Source of the DNA: Jackrogersella multiformis
Lineage: Eukaryota; Ascomycota; Sordariomycetes; Xylariales; Hypoxylaceae
NCBI GenBank assembly: GCA_902806575.1
Contig: CADCXD010000001.1
Coordinates: forward strand, 3,038,001 to 3,102,000
Direction of reading: 5' to 3'
DNA: 64,000 nt
The position numbers were made by a program, and so were the translations under genes. The notes beneath the pieces are model-generated. The model did not search any database, was not told where the DNA came from, and was given only the letters and a program-made list of their open reading frames with translations. Of the stretch, positions 34,316 through 44,892 are shown one piece after another; position 1 is the first letter of the stretch; each line of letters begins with the position of its first letter.

Positions 34316-34914
34316 TGCGACCCCGGCCTGGCGCTGAGACCGTCACCTGGCCATTGCGAACCGAACGCTAAACCCTGGTTAGCTCGTGTACCTAAGTACA
34401 TACCTCTCATCCTAATGCGATCCCCCACCATATTCCTCGCGGCCATCGCTCTTTCTGGAGCCCTGGAGGTTCGCCGTCGGGAAAGTCACCTGGTCTCGAA
34501 TTTAAACTTGATGTTATTATTCAATGTTCAAAGAATTATGCGAGGTTAAATGAAGTTTCATACTATCTACCACCTAGGTGCTAATTCTACGACTTTTCGC
34601 TACAGCGGCTAGTCGTTAGCTTCTAAGCTTCTCTCTAGTAGTTACTTGCCTTTGCGACTCCATAGGTTGCTTAGAAGTCTTTTTCTAGCTAAGTGGACTT
34701 TCGACAGAAACCACCAAAATCTTCTCCCGCACGAGTTTTTGCTCCCTCCTCGGCAGAAATGTGTTAACGAAACCCACCGATACGTTTCACGCTGCGCGAC
34801 CGCAGTATCGACGACAGCTGCCACACACAGTGATGCAGTATTGTTCAGTCGCACTTTTGCTATAATAGTAAATTTGGACATACTGGTTTCGTAGCGAAAG
34901 ACCGCGGAACTTGC

Positions 34915-34938
34915 GATTTCGATTTCGATTTCGATTTC
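34915..34938. repeat. GATTTC hexanucleotide repeat, four copies
   Basis: Four perfect units lie 65 nt upstream of the NUC-1-like ATG, probably in its 5' untranslated region or core promoter. Confidence 0.85.
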
Positions 34939-35002
34939 GGCGACGAGTATACGCCTCTCTTTCTTTTTTTGGAAGACTGGTTGACGACTGCCGTTGCCAA
35001 GT

Positions 35003-37103
35003 ATGGCCATGATGGACTCAGGCGCTTGGAATGGGCAAGATCAGACGATGTCTTCAGCAGGCGAAGATGACTTTCAACAATTTCTCGAGATGGGAGGTAT
35101 GTCGAATTTGGGAGACGGCTTGCAATTTGACTTCCAGGACTTCAATAGCAATAGTGGTGCCTCGATGATGCACCAACCACATGGCGATACTATAGACACT
35201 CCGATGAGTAACTCGAATATCCCGACGATAATTGCAAGAAACGATATGGGGCCACAAAGTCAGATGTCACCCATGACATCTGCTCCGAATCATTCAGGAA
35301 TCCCGACACAAATGATACCTTCGCATCATACATCCTCTGATCCTATATCCGAGATAGATGCGCAGATCCAATTCCTACAGGAGCAGAGGCTGCAACAGCA
35401 ACGAAGGCAACTCGCGGAGCAGCAAAGGCAATTCCATGAACAGCAAGCTGCTTTCTACGCTCAGCAGCGAAACATGGTGCCGCCAACCCCGCAGAGCCTC
35501 GAGATACAAGCCGCAAACCAATATTATGCGCAACAAGACCAAGCGCACTCCTCTGGCATGTTTGACGGGTATCAACATCTCAAGGAACAACAAGATGCAC
35601 GCCGCCCCCTCCTATTCAAGCTTTTGTTGGCTAACCGTCTAGCAGATGGCCTTCACTCCGCTAGTATCTCCTGCGGTGACCCCCCTCGAACCTCACTTTC
35701 CAGTTGATCCTGGGTTTGTTCACTCGGGGCCTTACTTTAGCCCCCTGACGTCCCCCGCGCTGCACGCGCAGAATGAGTCCATATCAGCTTTTGACCACAG
35801 ACACTCCGGCCATACCACCAATTCTCCTGTGGAGATGGACATCGAACCTTCCCCAGCCACAAATAATACGGTGAATTTATCGAAGAAGGTTCGCAAGAGC
35901 AACACCACCAAGGCAAGAAAGCCGAATGTTCGGCAATCTCCAATTACGAAGCCCCAGAGACGGAAAACTGCTTCGACTCCTATTATGAACGCTCAGGCAC
36001 TTGGTGAATTGGCCGAATCTGTAGCCGAAAGCTCGGAACAACCACCAAAACCCAAGTCAATCTCGGCAACATCGACGGAGGAGTCAGAGAATGCCTCGGT
36101 GTCTCCGGAAGCACTCTCGGATATGCCACCTCCGCCGCTCCCTCCACCTCGCTCGGCCAGGCAATCCCCGTACATCCAGCCACAGACCAATCAAAGTAAC
36201 GGAAACGCGGCACCTTTAACGTTACCTACCACCTTAGCCGGCAAACCATCACCTGCAACCCCGGCTTCGCTGTTCAGGATCTCGCCCAAGAGCAAGTCAG
36301 CCGACTCGAACAACCCCGAGCAGAGTGGCTCCGAACATATAGAAAGCTTCGAGCTTCCCGAATCTATTAACTTCTCCAAGCCTGACCTACCATCGCTTGA
36401 TACTCGGCAACCGACGAAGTCACCTGCCGAATTAGAGACGGCAAAGACGTCCACATTTCAGCCCCTCCCATCTCCGGTTATCTCTAAACCCACGCGCTCG
36501 GCAACAGCATCAGCAACACAGAGTCCTCAGCTCACACCTAAACTTGGGACTCCTAACCTGAGGAAGACTCCACTCATCACCCCAAGGGGCCCCAAGAAAA
36601 GGCCAAGTATCAGTTCCGTCTCGCCAGCTCTCCGACCAAAGATATCACCAAGTATCAAGCCATTGCTTCCAGGGACGCCTGGCTTGTCTGCCGAAGATTC
36701 TGCATCAAGGCTACTGGCCTCCAAGTCGAATTACCAGAACATACTAGAGGGGAACACTGTGCCCGGAGTTTCGTACCCAAGCGAACTATCCACTAATTTG
36801 ACCTCGAAACGGACTTCGCATAAAATTGCAGAACAAGGCCGCCGGAACCGTATCAACTCGGCGCTTCAAGAGATCGCAACTTTACTACCAAAAAGTGTAA
36901 CGAAGGACCTGAGTGAAGGCGATGGAGAAGCAGGGAGTGGAGACAAGAAAGACGGCAAACAACTGAACACCCCAAACAGTAAAGCTAGCACAGTGGAGTT
37001 GGCAATCATATACATCAAGCAACTACAGCAAGAAGTTGCTGAAGCGAATATGAGAGCAGATGAAGCCGAAAAGAAACTCGATGAGAAAGCGACGGCGAGC
37101 TGA
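35003..37103 (+). CDS. bHLH phosphate regulator, NUC-1/PHO4-like, 683 aa
   Basis: Two exons: 35003-35596 and 35646-37103, joined phase 0 by a 49-nt intron with a GC donor, GGCTAAC branch site and GCAG acceptor. The start is the ATG at 35003; only a TTG lies upstream. Residues 120-165 are a Gln-rich coiled stretch (EIDAQIQFLQEQRLQQQRRQ...). At the exon junction comes the conserved MAFTPLVSPAVTPLE block of the phosphorus-acquisition regulators (Neurospora NUC-1, yeast Pho4). A long Ser/Pro-rich region follows. The basic region starts at residue 586 (KRTSHKIAEQGRRNRINSAL); H, E and R needed for CACGTG recognition are present. The loop is long and acidic, and helix 2 (ASTVELAIIYIKQLQQEV) continues as a short zipper. 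It should activate phosphatase and phosphate transporter genes under starvation, controlled by PREG/PGOV-type cyclin-CDK signalling. Confidence 0.92.
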
Positions 37104-38434
37104 CACGAGCCAAAAGACCAAGACTAGCAGTCAGGGTTACGAATCGCCAAATGTTAGTATATGATGGTTTGCTTGCTATTATCTTACTGGCGCATCGGCT
37201 TGCAACAATGCTGAACAGCACCTTATGAGGCGATACCGTCACGAGAGGAGTACAATACAAATATCACCAGCTAGTCGTCATCTAATGCAAGCTACAAAAT
37301 GTACTATCATACATATTATCATAAAAGGGGGGGGCGGTTATTATCATAGTAGAGCATCATGTTTGAATGTTTGGAATATTGGGGAAGCTAAAAGCTTTGT
37401 ATTGTATTTATGAATTTACGTAGTGCAGTGGAGGATATCTGGATCGATAATGATTCGGTTCGGCATGGATGATGGAAATACCCAGCTGAAGATATACACG
37501 TATACTACGTACATATTTGTTTACCAGGTGTTCATGCTCTTAAGATTCTCGGTGTTCATTGAAGTCAGCTTATCTGTTAGATACTAGCTAACCAGTGCCA
37601 ATATCGCTGGTCCAATCAATCCCACCCTCTGGCGATGATGCCTAACGAAGGTTCAAATCTTACGAGTATGATTGGTTGAGACGAACTTCGAGGTCCCCAA
37701 CCGGCCAACCCGTAAATTCCCCGATAATCTTCCGTCGTTGGAACCTGCGCACCGTACCACCTACCCAGGTACCTAACCTTGCAGCTTTGCCAGCTTGCTT
37801 GCCTGCCTGCTGTCGGGGTGGAGCCAAGTGCGTGTAACGCAATTAACGTTAGGTAGCTTAGCTCCAGCTGCTTAGTACACCTAGCTGACCACCTGGCACT
37901 GACCTAGGTAGTAGCCCTGGGAGTTTGTGATATCCTGGCAGCCTGGGGCCTGGGGCCTGGGTACCGGTAGCTCCTGTTGCCACTGCAACGAAATTTCCAC
38001 TTCAACTCTTTTCATCAACACAATCAATTCTCCCTCCCCCACCTTAATTCCTTTCATCATCATTGCGCGTATTTTATCTTCTGAAATTGTTTTTTATTCT
38101 AATTTCCACAACCATCGATCGCATCACCAAGTCTACCGCTGGTAGCTTTACGGTAGTGTTGGAACCGGTCATATATCAACCGACTTTGATAACTTTGACG
38201 TCATCGAGGGCCGCGTTCTTTTGCCTCCATTTTATTACACGTGGCAAAGACAAGCAAGCGTGCTTCGCTGTGCTTATTAGGCATTGCTCTGTTGCAGCCT
38301 CATGTGCCTGGTCGCGCAAGGGCACGGAAATAAAATTTGCACAATTTCTGCACTTCTCGGGCTTCTATTCTTTCAAAATACCAGCATAGTCAGCCTGTGT
38401 TTGAGTGTGTGTAATTACTCGCAAGCGATCCACG
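37104..38434. other. Intergenic region
   Basis: The first several hundred bases are probably the NUC-1-like 3' region. A G tract lies at 37326-37335 and CCTACCCAGGTACCTAACC at 37759. The right part should hold the SRC1 promoter and long 5' leader, with pyrimidine-rich stretches near 38000-38060 and a CACGTG at 38238. No gene is seen. Confidence 0.5.
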
Positions 38435-40685
38435 ATGTCCGACTCGGAGAGCCTTGATTATCTCCAACCGGGGTTCGAGGCGAAAACCCTTACGGTCCCG
38501 CGCCTCCGGTCGATTCTAGTTGCCCACAATGTTCCATATTCTTCGAGTGCCAAAAAGGGCCAACTGGTGGAAATCTTTAATGAACAGATTGTGCCCCAGT
38601 CAAAGAAGATTTTGGCTGCTCGTGCACGGGCTAAGCGCTCAAGCAAAGGGATTGTAGACGCAGAGTCACAAAGCAGTAGCAACCCTTTTGACGAACACCA
38701 AGAACTTCCGCCACCTCCTGTCAGGCGCCGATCAAGATCACCAAGAAAAGCATCAGCTAGAATCAAGACAGAAGAGCCCGAAGATCTACCAATGCCGCCG
38801 TCAAATCCTAGTCCTACAAAACGCAAGTCGCGTGCCTCGAGCCGTCCGAAACAGGCCTCAGATACAGATACCGCCCCAGAACCTGATAGGAGTAGACCTA
38901 TGACCAAAGTTCGACGATCTGCTGCCTTGCCTAAGTTCAAAACCGAGGAATCCGACGAGGGCCTTTTCCGACGTACCTCGGATGTCTTTACCAACGATAA
39001 CCCATTTCAAAGTGGTAGCTCGCCACCAGCTGTAGACCAATCGACCCCGAGCGTCCGTAGAAGGACGGCGGGAATGGACAACCCGCGAAGTACTAGTAGT
39101 GGAACGCGACGACGAACAGATGTTTACACTGTTCCTAAGAATACTGTTCCTAAGGAGGAACGCTCCAGCATGCCTAGGAGTTTTGGCCCCCCAATAGCCC
39201 AACAAGCACCTTTCAAGCCTGTGGAGTCATTTATTCTTGATGCTGGGGAAGAGTTTACTCCTCAAGAACAACTTGAGCTTGCCGCAGATGAAGCCGTGCA
39301 TGGGAATGCCGCAATCGTCTCTAGTCGACGACGTCAATCTAGCAGGACCAGCTGGGGCACATTATTCTCTATTTTTTCCGTCACGCTCCTAAGCATCTAC
39401 GCTGGGTGGTATCGACAAGAAAAGATAGCCGTGGGTTACTGCGGCGTCGGCCAGACTGGAAGCTCGATTCCTAACGAGATTGAAACGCCAGAATGGGCGC
39501 AGTCTGTTCTCCCACCACAAGTTACGATTCCACAATCTGTCATAGACGCCGTAGAGCCCGAGTGCGAGCCCTGTCCTTCTCATGCTTATTGTTACACGGA
39601 CTTTTCTGTTCGGTGTGAGCAGGACTATCTCCTCAAGCCTCATCCTCTATCTCTAGGGGGGATCATTCCTTTACCACCAACTTGCGAACCTGATGGCGTG
39701 AAAGTCCGCCGGGTCCAATCCGTGGCAGATAAAGCAATCGAGGAACTTCGTGAACGAGCTGCCAAGTATGAATGCGGCGAGCCTATCAATGAAGAAGGAG
39801 GAAAGCTAGAAACACCCGCGATTGATGAGCAGGAATTAAAGGAGATCATCAGCAAGAAGCGAAGCAAGAAGATGAACAACCAAGAATTCGAGGACCTTTG
39901 GGGTTCTGCACTTGGTGAGATCAAAGCTAGAGAAGAAGTGGAAATGGAAGTCAAGGAAGTCGAGGAGTAAGTCTACTATTTTTATCACCATTGCCTATAT
40001 GTCCCCCTATCTGGTGGAGGATGGCTGTACCATAAGATAAACAAAGTCTGACCATTTAACTAACCAGAGTTCCCCCGGTCATCATAGAACCACCGATTCC
40101 AAAGGTGTTCCAAACACCTACCTCACGTCCACCTCTCTCGCTAGAATTTCACTCACCTGTGCCGTCCGGCGATCGGTCCGGCTCGGCCTGGCAAGATATC
40201 GATTCCATATTAGCGTTGTGATCGCCTTTATCCTGACAGCTGTCTATGCGCAGTACCAGTACAAAGCTGGTCGAGCGGCCGCTGCACAGGTGCCGGGATT
40301 GGTCGATCTCGTGCTCGAGAGGCTGGCGAACCAGAAGCAACTAGGAGACGAGGATATCGATGACCCTTGGCTCTTCCTGCCAAACCTGCGCGACGACGTC
40401 CTGAGATCAGTCCATTCGCTCTCGCAGCGCGAGAAGATATGGCAGAGAGTCCGGGCGGTCGTCGAGCAGAACAGCAATGTGCGAACCAGCCAGCGCGAGG
40501 GACGCAGCGGCGAAGTCGGTAGGGCTTGGGAGTGGATCGGCCCCACCGCGGGAGATGCCAGCAGCAGGCGGCGGAGGAGCGGGCGCGTCTCGTACGGTCC
40601 GGACGTGAGCGTGGACTCGCCAACCGGAGATAATACGTACCACGTACCCCATCAAAAGTGGGAGGAGTCGAGACCAATTTACTGA
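38435..40685 (+). CDS. Inner nuclear membrane protein SRC1/HEH (LEM/MAN1 family), 715 aa
   Basis: Two exons: 38435-39966 and 40070-40685 (103-nt intron, GTAAGT donor, phase 2). The start is the ATG at 38435; the frame is open upstream only from GTG. Residues 19-56 are a HeH/SAP-like DNA-binding motif (LTVPRLRSILVAHNVPYSS...). A long basic, Ser/Pro-rich nucleoplasmic linker follows. TM helix 1 is at about 310-328 (TLFSIFSVTLLSIYAGWY). A lumenal domain has paired Cys (CEPCPSHAYC...C..C). TM helix 2 is in exon 2 (HISVVIAFILTAVYAQY). The C-terminal MSC/winged-helix domain contains WLFLPNLRDDVL and ends at AWEWIGP. Yeast Src1 and Heh2 tether chromatin and nuclear pores to the inner membrane and recruit ESCRT-III for envelope surveillance. 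The stop codon in the donor and tandem acceptors suggest alternative forms. Confidence 0.93.
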
Positions 40686-42675
40686 TGGAAGGCGTCTGAG
40701 AATCAGTGTCATGTGCGAATTGGGAGGACAGGAAGGCAGGATGGCAGTCAGCCGGCTGGCGTTTAGGATTAGTTATTCCCCTTTCGCGTCTTCACACGTA
40801 GCTAGGCGCAATCAACTAATGGCATTTCTTTTGTAAACATGGTAGTCTAGTCTAATATGTAATGCTACCCCTGTGATTATAAATCTCTTTTCCTTTCCTA
40901 TATCATATCAGCCGTGGCGGTGATTCCCAGTCATGGTCTTAGGCTCGGACATCCATACCTGGGAAGTATTCGTGGTAACTATTAGGTAGGGAAATAGTCG
41001 ACGGCGCGTTTGCCCCGTTGAACTAACGCTGTTTCGTGTTTACTAGCAGGATGATGGATGGATGGATTGATGGATTGGCGAATGGCAAAAGACGAACACG
41101 CCGTGTAAGATAACATCCTATGGAGAGGATGACGGCCGCCGTCGGTGTTTCAGCATCGTCATCATCGTCATCATCATGACCAATTTACCATTTTGTTTGA
41201 TGAATTTATTTTTATTTCTGATGACGCTATTAATATATCAACCACAACAACAAGTTAGCAGATATTTTGGCAAGGCCATAATATAGCTAGTACTGTTCCC
41301 ATGTTTCATCGCTGACGTGAAGACGGATTAAGGTATCACCACCTAGGTTGGGTAAGTAAAGTAAGTCGTTACGTGGTAGGCGTACGTATGCCGCAGTGGT
41401 GGATAGTGGGAAGGAGATAAATACCCAATAGGACGGAGTTCGTTTTAAATATAGAAGCTCCCCTTGCGCCGCATATACCGCCAAGGAATCTAGATCGTGT
41501 GATGGTCAACTTACCAACCGAGGCATCTAACCTGGATCTGTTGCCTGTCTGCCAAGTTACTTAATCCGAGTGGTGTACAGGTATAGCAGGGCAAATGGTG
41601 TTGACCTTCAGATATGAGGTGGGTCTGTAGGCTACAGTGTATATTGGAGGTGATGGATGGACAAGTAGATGCCATACAATTAGGTAGACAAACTGCGTGT
41701 GGGTAATAGTATGTTGATATTTCAATGTAAAGCTTCTCGATAGTCAACATCGAGTTGTTTTCAAACAACGGTTAAGATGGCTTTGTGGTAGGGGAGTCAC
41801 GCATGATGCCAAGTCAGGGACTTAAAGTTGTAATTTGTACAATTCTCTTCCGAAACCACTCTGACTGTATACAGCAAGGCTCCGACCCTCAAGAGATCCC
41901 GTAAAGAGTCACGCAGAGGTAGATACATGCCTTAGGCCTAGATAGACACAGATCCACCTCATATCTCCCTTCATTAGATTGCCGGCTCTTACAACGTGAT
42001 TGAACACCACAGGTCTCCTCCTACCACATCTTCCCTCCCTCACTAGTAGTCACTTGAGTTGAACAAAATAGCAAATAGATTCAAATCAGAACAGAGAATC
42101 GTCGGGGCCGTTCGCCACCTCGCCTTGGGGGCGGAGTCTAGTTGGTATCATGCAAAGAACGTGTAGGGAAAAGGGGCAGCCGAACAGAAATATAATATTG
42201 TGAACGACGTGTCGAAAAGAACCGAAGTGCCCGAGCCGAAGGACGCCCAACGTCCAAAGCGATGTACAGCACGCTGCGAATATGAAAAGTCGAATAAAAA
42301 ATGGCGTATGTCCAATATAAAAATGCCGGCAGCTACGCCTTTTTCCAGATGCGAATGAAGGTACAGGTGTGATGAGGTAGTATACAATGCGGGTCATGAG
42401 GTATGCGTAAATTATGCTGCGCCGAGGCAGCTTATGATGAATAACGTCCGAACAAGAGTGCTCCCTTTTCTTATAGACTCCTTCCCTTCTCTGTAGTCAT
42501 GCTGATGACAAGGTCTATTTCTGTGGCGCGGCCCCTAAGTTCAAATCCAGGACTTTTATTCCGTCAATGAGAAATGGGTATAAAACGAGGGTCATGAAAA
42601 TAGTATCGTAACGGGATCATTAAGGAAGCGAGTAGGATATATTAGAATGCTAGGCTCCAAGCATAGGAAAAACGC
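40686..42675. other. Intergenic region between convergent genes, 2.0 kb
   Basis: The gap lies between the 3' ends of SRC1 (+) and the kelch-like gene (-), longer than usual for convergent genes. It contains a CAT/CGT trinucleotide tract at 41155-41178 and GGATGGATGGATTGATGG at 41053. Frames of up to 103 codons near 42086-42397 on the minus strand lack domain content or introns. I see no supported gene, but a non-coding RNA could be hidden here. Confidence 0.5.
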
Positions 42676-44892
42676 TTATTTTGGTTGCTTATCATCTCCC
42701 AAGTTCAACCAACTCAAATCGTTTGACTTGGATGTCATAGCCAATTGCGGCTGCGTTGACAGGACAGTCGGTGGTCGACTTGTGCCAGGTGGTCCAAGGG
42801 CTGTCTGATAAACACTTTGACTGTAAGTGCTGCTAGGTGCTCGCTCGGACGGACCCCATGTCTTCTTCGCCATCGTCGGCTCCCAGGTATCGTTAACACT
42901 CGCGGGGATACCACTAGAATAACCCGATGACGAGGCATTAGACATGGTCCGCTCGATTTGGCCAGACATACCCTCTCTTATCATAGGGTTGTACTGAGAG
43001 ACCGTCGGGCTGGCTGAGTGAACGCGGTATAATTCTGCTCGCCCGTCAGCGACTTGTAACGACGGCACTGTAGCCGAATCCTGTGTTAGACGGTTCTTGT
43101 CGGAATAAACCGAACTTGGATCGGAGGTGACAGTCTCACGACGTGAGGCATTACCGCTGTTTCCAAAGCCTAGAACAGACAGTGCGCTGCCGCCGGACCA
43201 GTATCGATTCCAACCGGAACTCCGTCTCATGGTTCCTTCTGGATTAGCCGCCGGCCTAGAACGCGGTTTAGGGTCGTTCGCATTGACAGCAAAAGAGACG
43301 GCCTTCTCATCGCCCACGGCAAAATCAGCCTCCGGATTTGCTTGAGGCTGTGGTCGGCCTATAGTACTTTTAAACTGTTCCTTATCAAACATGCTGTTTT
43401 CGGAGCTGCGTTTCATGTCGTTGCTCGGTTTGCGCTGTACGGCAGGCTTCTGAACCTTGCCCATCAAAATAGCCATCGATGAGAACGATCCTACAGAATC
43501 CTGCGTGGCATGTCCTCGAAATTGCCCACCCGAAGCCTTCGCCGAGTCTGGACGAAAGAAGTCTTTCTCATCTGGTATTCCACTAGCTCTCCGCGCATGT
43601 CCTGCTTCAAGATAGTTCTGTCGTCTCCTGAGGTGCTTGATCCAGAATAACAAACCGAGCAAAATGATTGCGAATCCGAATATGGTACCCAACACTACAC
43701 CCAGGAGGGTTGATGCAGGCAGTCCGCTATTATCGCTATCTGATGGGGTAGATGAAGTAGGAGCAGCAGCAATAGCCACAGTAGGGGCCCCAGTTGAGCT
43801 AGTTGTGGAAGTAGGAATAGAGCTCGATGAGACTGACGATGTTGACGATGACTCAATAGAAAAGGTCCCCTTCTGTTGCCCAAATATGGCTGTGGCGTTC
43901 TTCCAGGTGTTCTCTTTCGCATTAAACATGCATAGTATTTCGTCCTCATTCCCACCTGACATTACGACTAACCCATTCGAATCAGTCGCTACGGAGTACT
44001 GACTCCGCGTATTTTGCGGTGCCAGAGTCGAGTTATACTTCGGCCAGTTGTCAACAGTGAGCGCTCGTTTCTCAACCTCAGCATCATTCTTCTCAACCAA
44101 TCTCCGCGTTGAGCCAGTTGTCACGACTGGAGCTGCATTTGCCATGGGGGCCGCACCCGCATTAAGCAGCATCGTTCTGTTGACAGTGTTCGGTGAGGTA
44201 GTCAGGTCAAATGTATAAAGATGCTTACTAGCATCATCGCCATGTATGATAGCGGCCTTAACTAATGTTGTGTTTTTAGGTAGCGGCTCAGCCAGAGTGA
44301 TTCCCGAGTCGGACCAAGAAGCAGCTGGGTCAAAAAGCATCACCCTCGTATTGGTTGGGTTGCCACCGATCAGGACTGCCTGTGTTTCCGACCATGGAAG
44401 AAGGATCGGTGCAACTCCCGGAGGTGAGATGACGGACTGGAAAGCTAATACCGTATACGGCTCGGAAGCTGCAACGGTGAAGGTCTGGGAGGATAGGTTA
44501 GGCGCTCCATCCGTTGATCCCGAGTATATCAAAATCGAATCGCTACCGTTAATATAAGTCGCGCTATGCCATGTCCGATTTTGCGTCACCAATACCTCCG
44601 GAGTTACAGTCGCCCATTTTCCAGTAGAATATGTAAACTTCTGAAGTCCCGGATAATCAGCTGAACTTGACTGTCCACCTACAACAAACAAGCCGGCCGT
44701 CGAGGAATCTTTCGGCGTGGACCCGACACAGACAGCACCTTCAACTGAATGCCCATCTGGCAGCGTTTTCCATTCAGCCCCGTCCTCCAAAACCAATGAC
44801 TCGAATCCTCCAGCCGAGTAGGAATACAAAGTGTTGTTGAAGATGGCGGTACAACCGCCGGTTAACGGCGCCGATGGCTGAGGAAGCGACAT
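42676..44892 (-). CDS. Kelch-like propeller, single-pass membrane protein, 738 aa
   Basis: This is a single exon from the ATG at 44892. Residues 1-340 carry kelch-like blades: CTAIFNNTLYSYS, TAGLFVVGGQ, TYINGSDSILIYSGS, AVLIGGNP, and GLVVMSGGNEDEILCMFNAKENTWKN, with several N-glycosylation sequons. A Ser/Thr-rich stalk (345-390) leads to one membrane helix at about 395-418 (LLGVVLGTIFGFAIILLGLLFW) with a positive stop-transfer KHLRRRQN. The cytosolic tail (420-738) is Ser/Pro-rich and low-complexity, with a short conserved-looking WNRYWSGGSALSVLGFG. The topology resembles fungal cell-surface sensors. No signal peptide is visible at the N-terminus, and no convincing upstream exon was found on inspection to 45300. 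Either a short upstream exon is missed or insertion is signal-less. The exact function is unknown. Confidence 0.85.
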   Translation of the reverse strand: MSLPQPSAPLTGGCTAIFNNTLYSYSAGGFESLVLEDGAEWKTLPDGHSVEGAVCVGSTPKDSSTAGLFVVGGQSSSADYPGLQKFTYSTGKWATVTPEVLVTQNRTWHSATYINGSDSILIYSGSTDGAPNLSSQTFTVAASEPYTVLAFQSVISPPGVAPILLPWSETQAVLIGGNPTNTRVMLFDPAASWSDSGITLAEPLPKNTTLVKAAIIHGDDASKHLYTFDLTTSPNTVNRTMLLNAGAAPMANAAPVVTTGSTRRLVEKNDAEVEKRALTVDNWPKYNSTLAPQNTRSQYSVATDSNGLVVMSGGNEDEILCMFNAKENTWKNATAIFGQQKGTFSIESSSTSSVSSSSIPTSTTSSTGAPTVAIAAAPTSSTPSDSDNSGLPASTLLGVVLGTIFGFAIILLGLLFWIKHLRRRQNYLEAGHARRASGIPDEKDFFRPDSAKASGGQFRGHATQDSVGSFSSMAILMGKVQKPAVQRKPSNDMKRSSENSMFDKEQFKSTIGRPQPQANPEADFAVGDEKAVSFAVNANDPKPRSRPAANPEGTMRRSSGWNRYWSGGSALSVLGFGNSGNASRRETVTSDPSSVYSDKNRLTQDSATVPSLQVADGRAELYRVHSASPTVSQYNPMIREGMSGQIERTMSNASSSGYSSGIPASVNDTWEPTMAKKTWGPSERAPSSTYSQSVYQTALGPPGTSRPPTVLSTQPQLAMTSKSNDLSWLNLGDDKQPK

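Larger units (their letters stand above)
32646..35002. other. Divergent intergenic region, 2.4 kb
   Basis: It should contain the promoters of UBA4 (left) and the NUC-1-like gene (right). There are many CCTAGGTA-type microrepeats (32758-32774, 33030-33045, 33642-33660, 34140-34184). Three TAACTGCAAG units lie at 34286-34315 and four GATTTC units at 34915-34938, just before the NUC-1-like start. A 62-codon frame at 33459-33647 begins with an ATG about 110 nt after a TATTTAA element, but it has no recognisable content. Confidence 0.55.
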
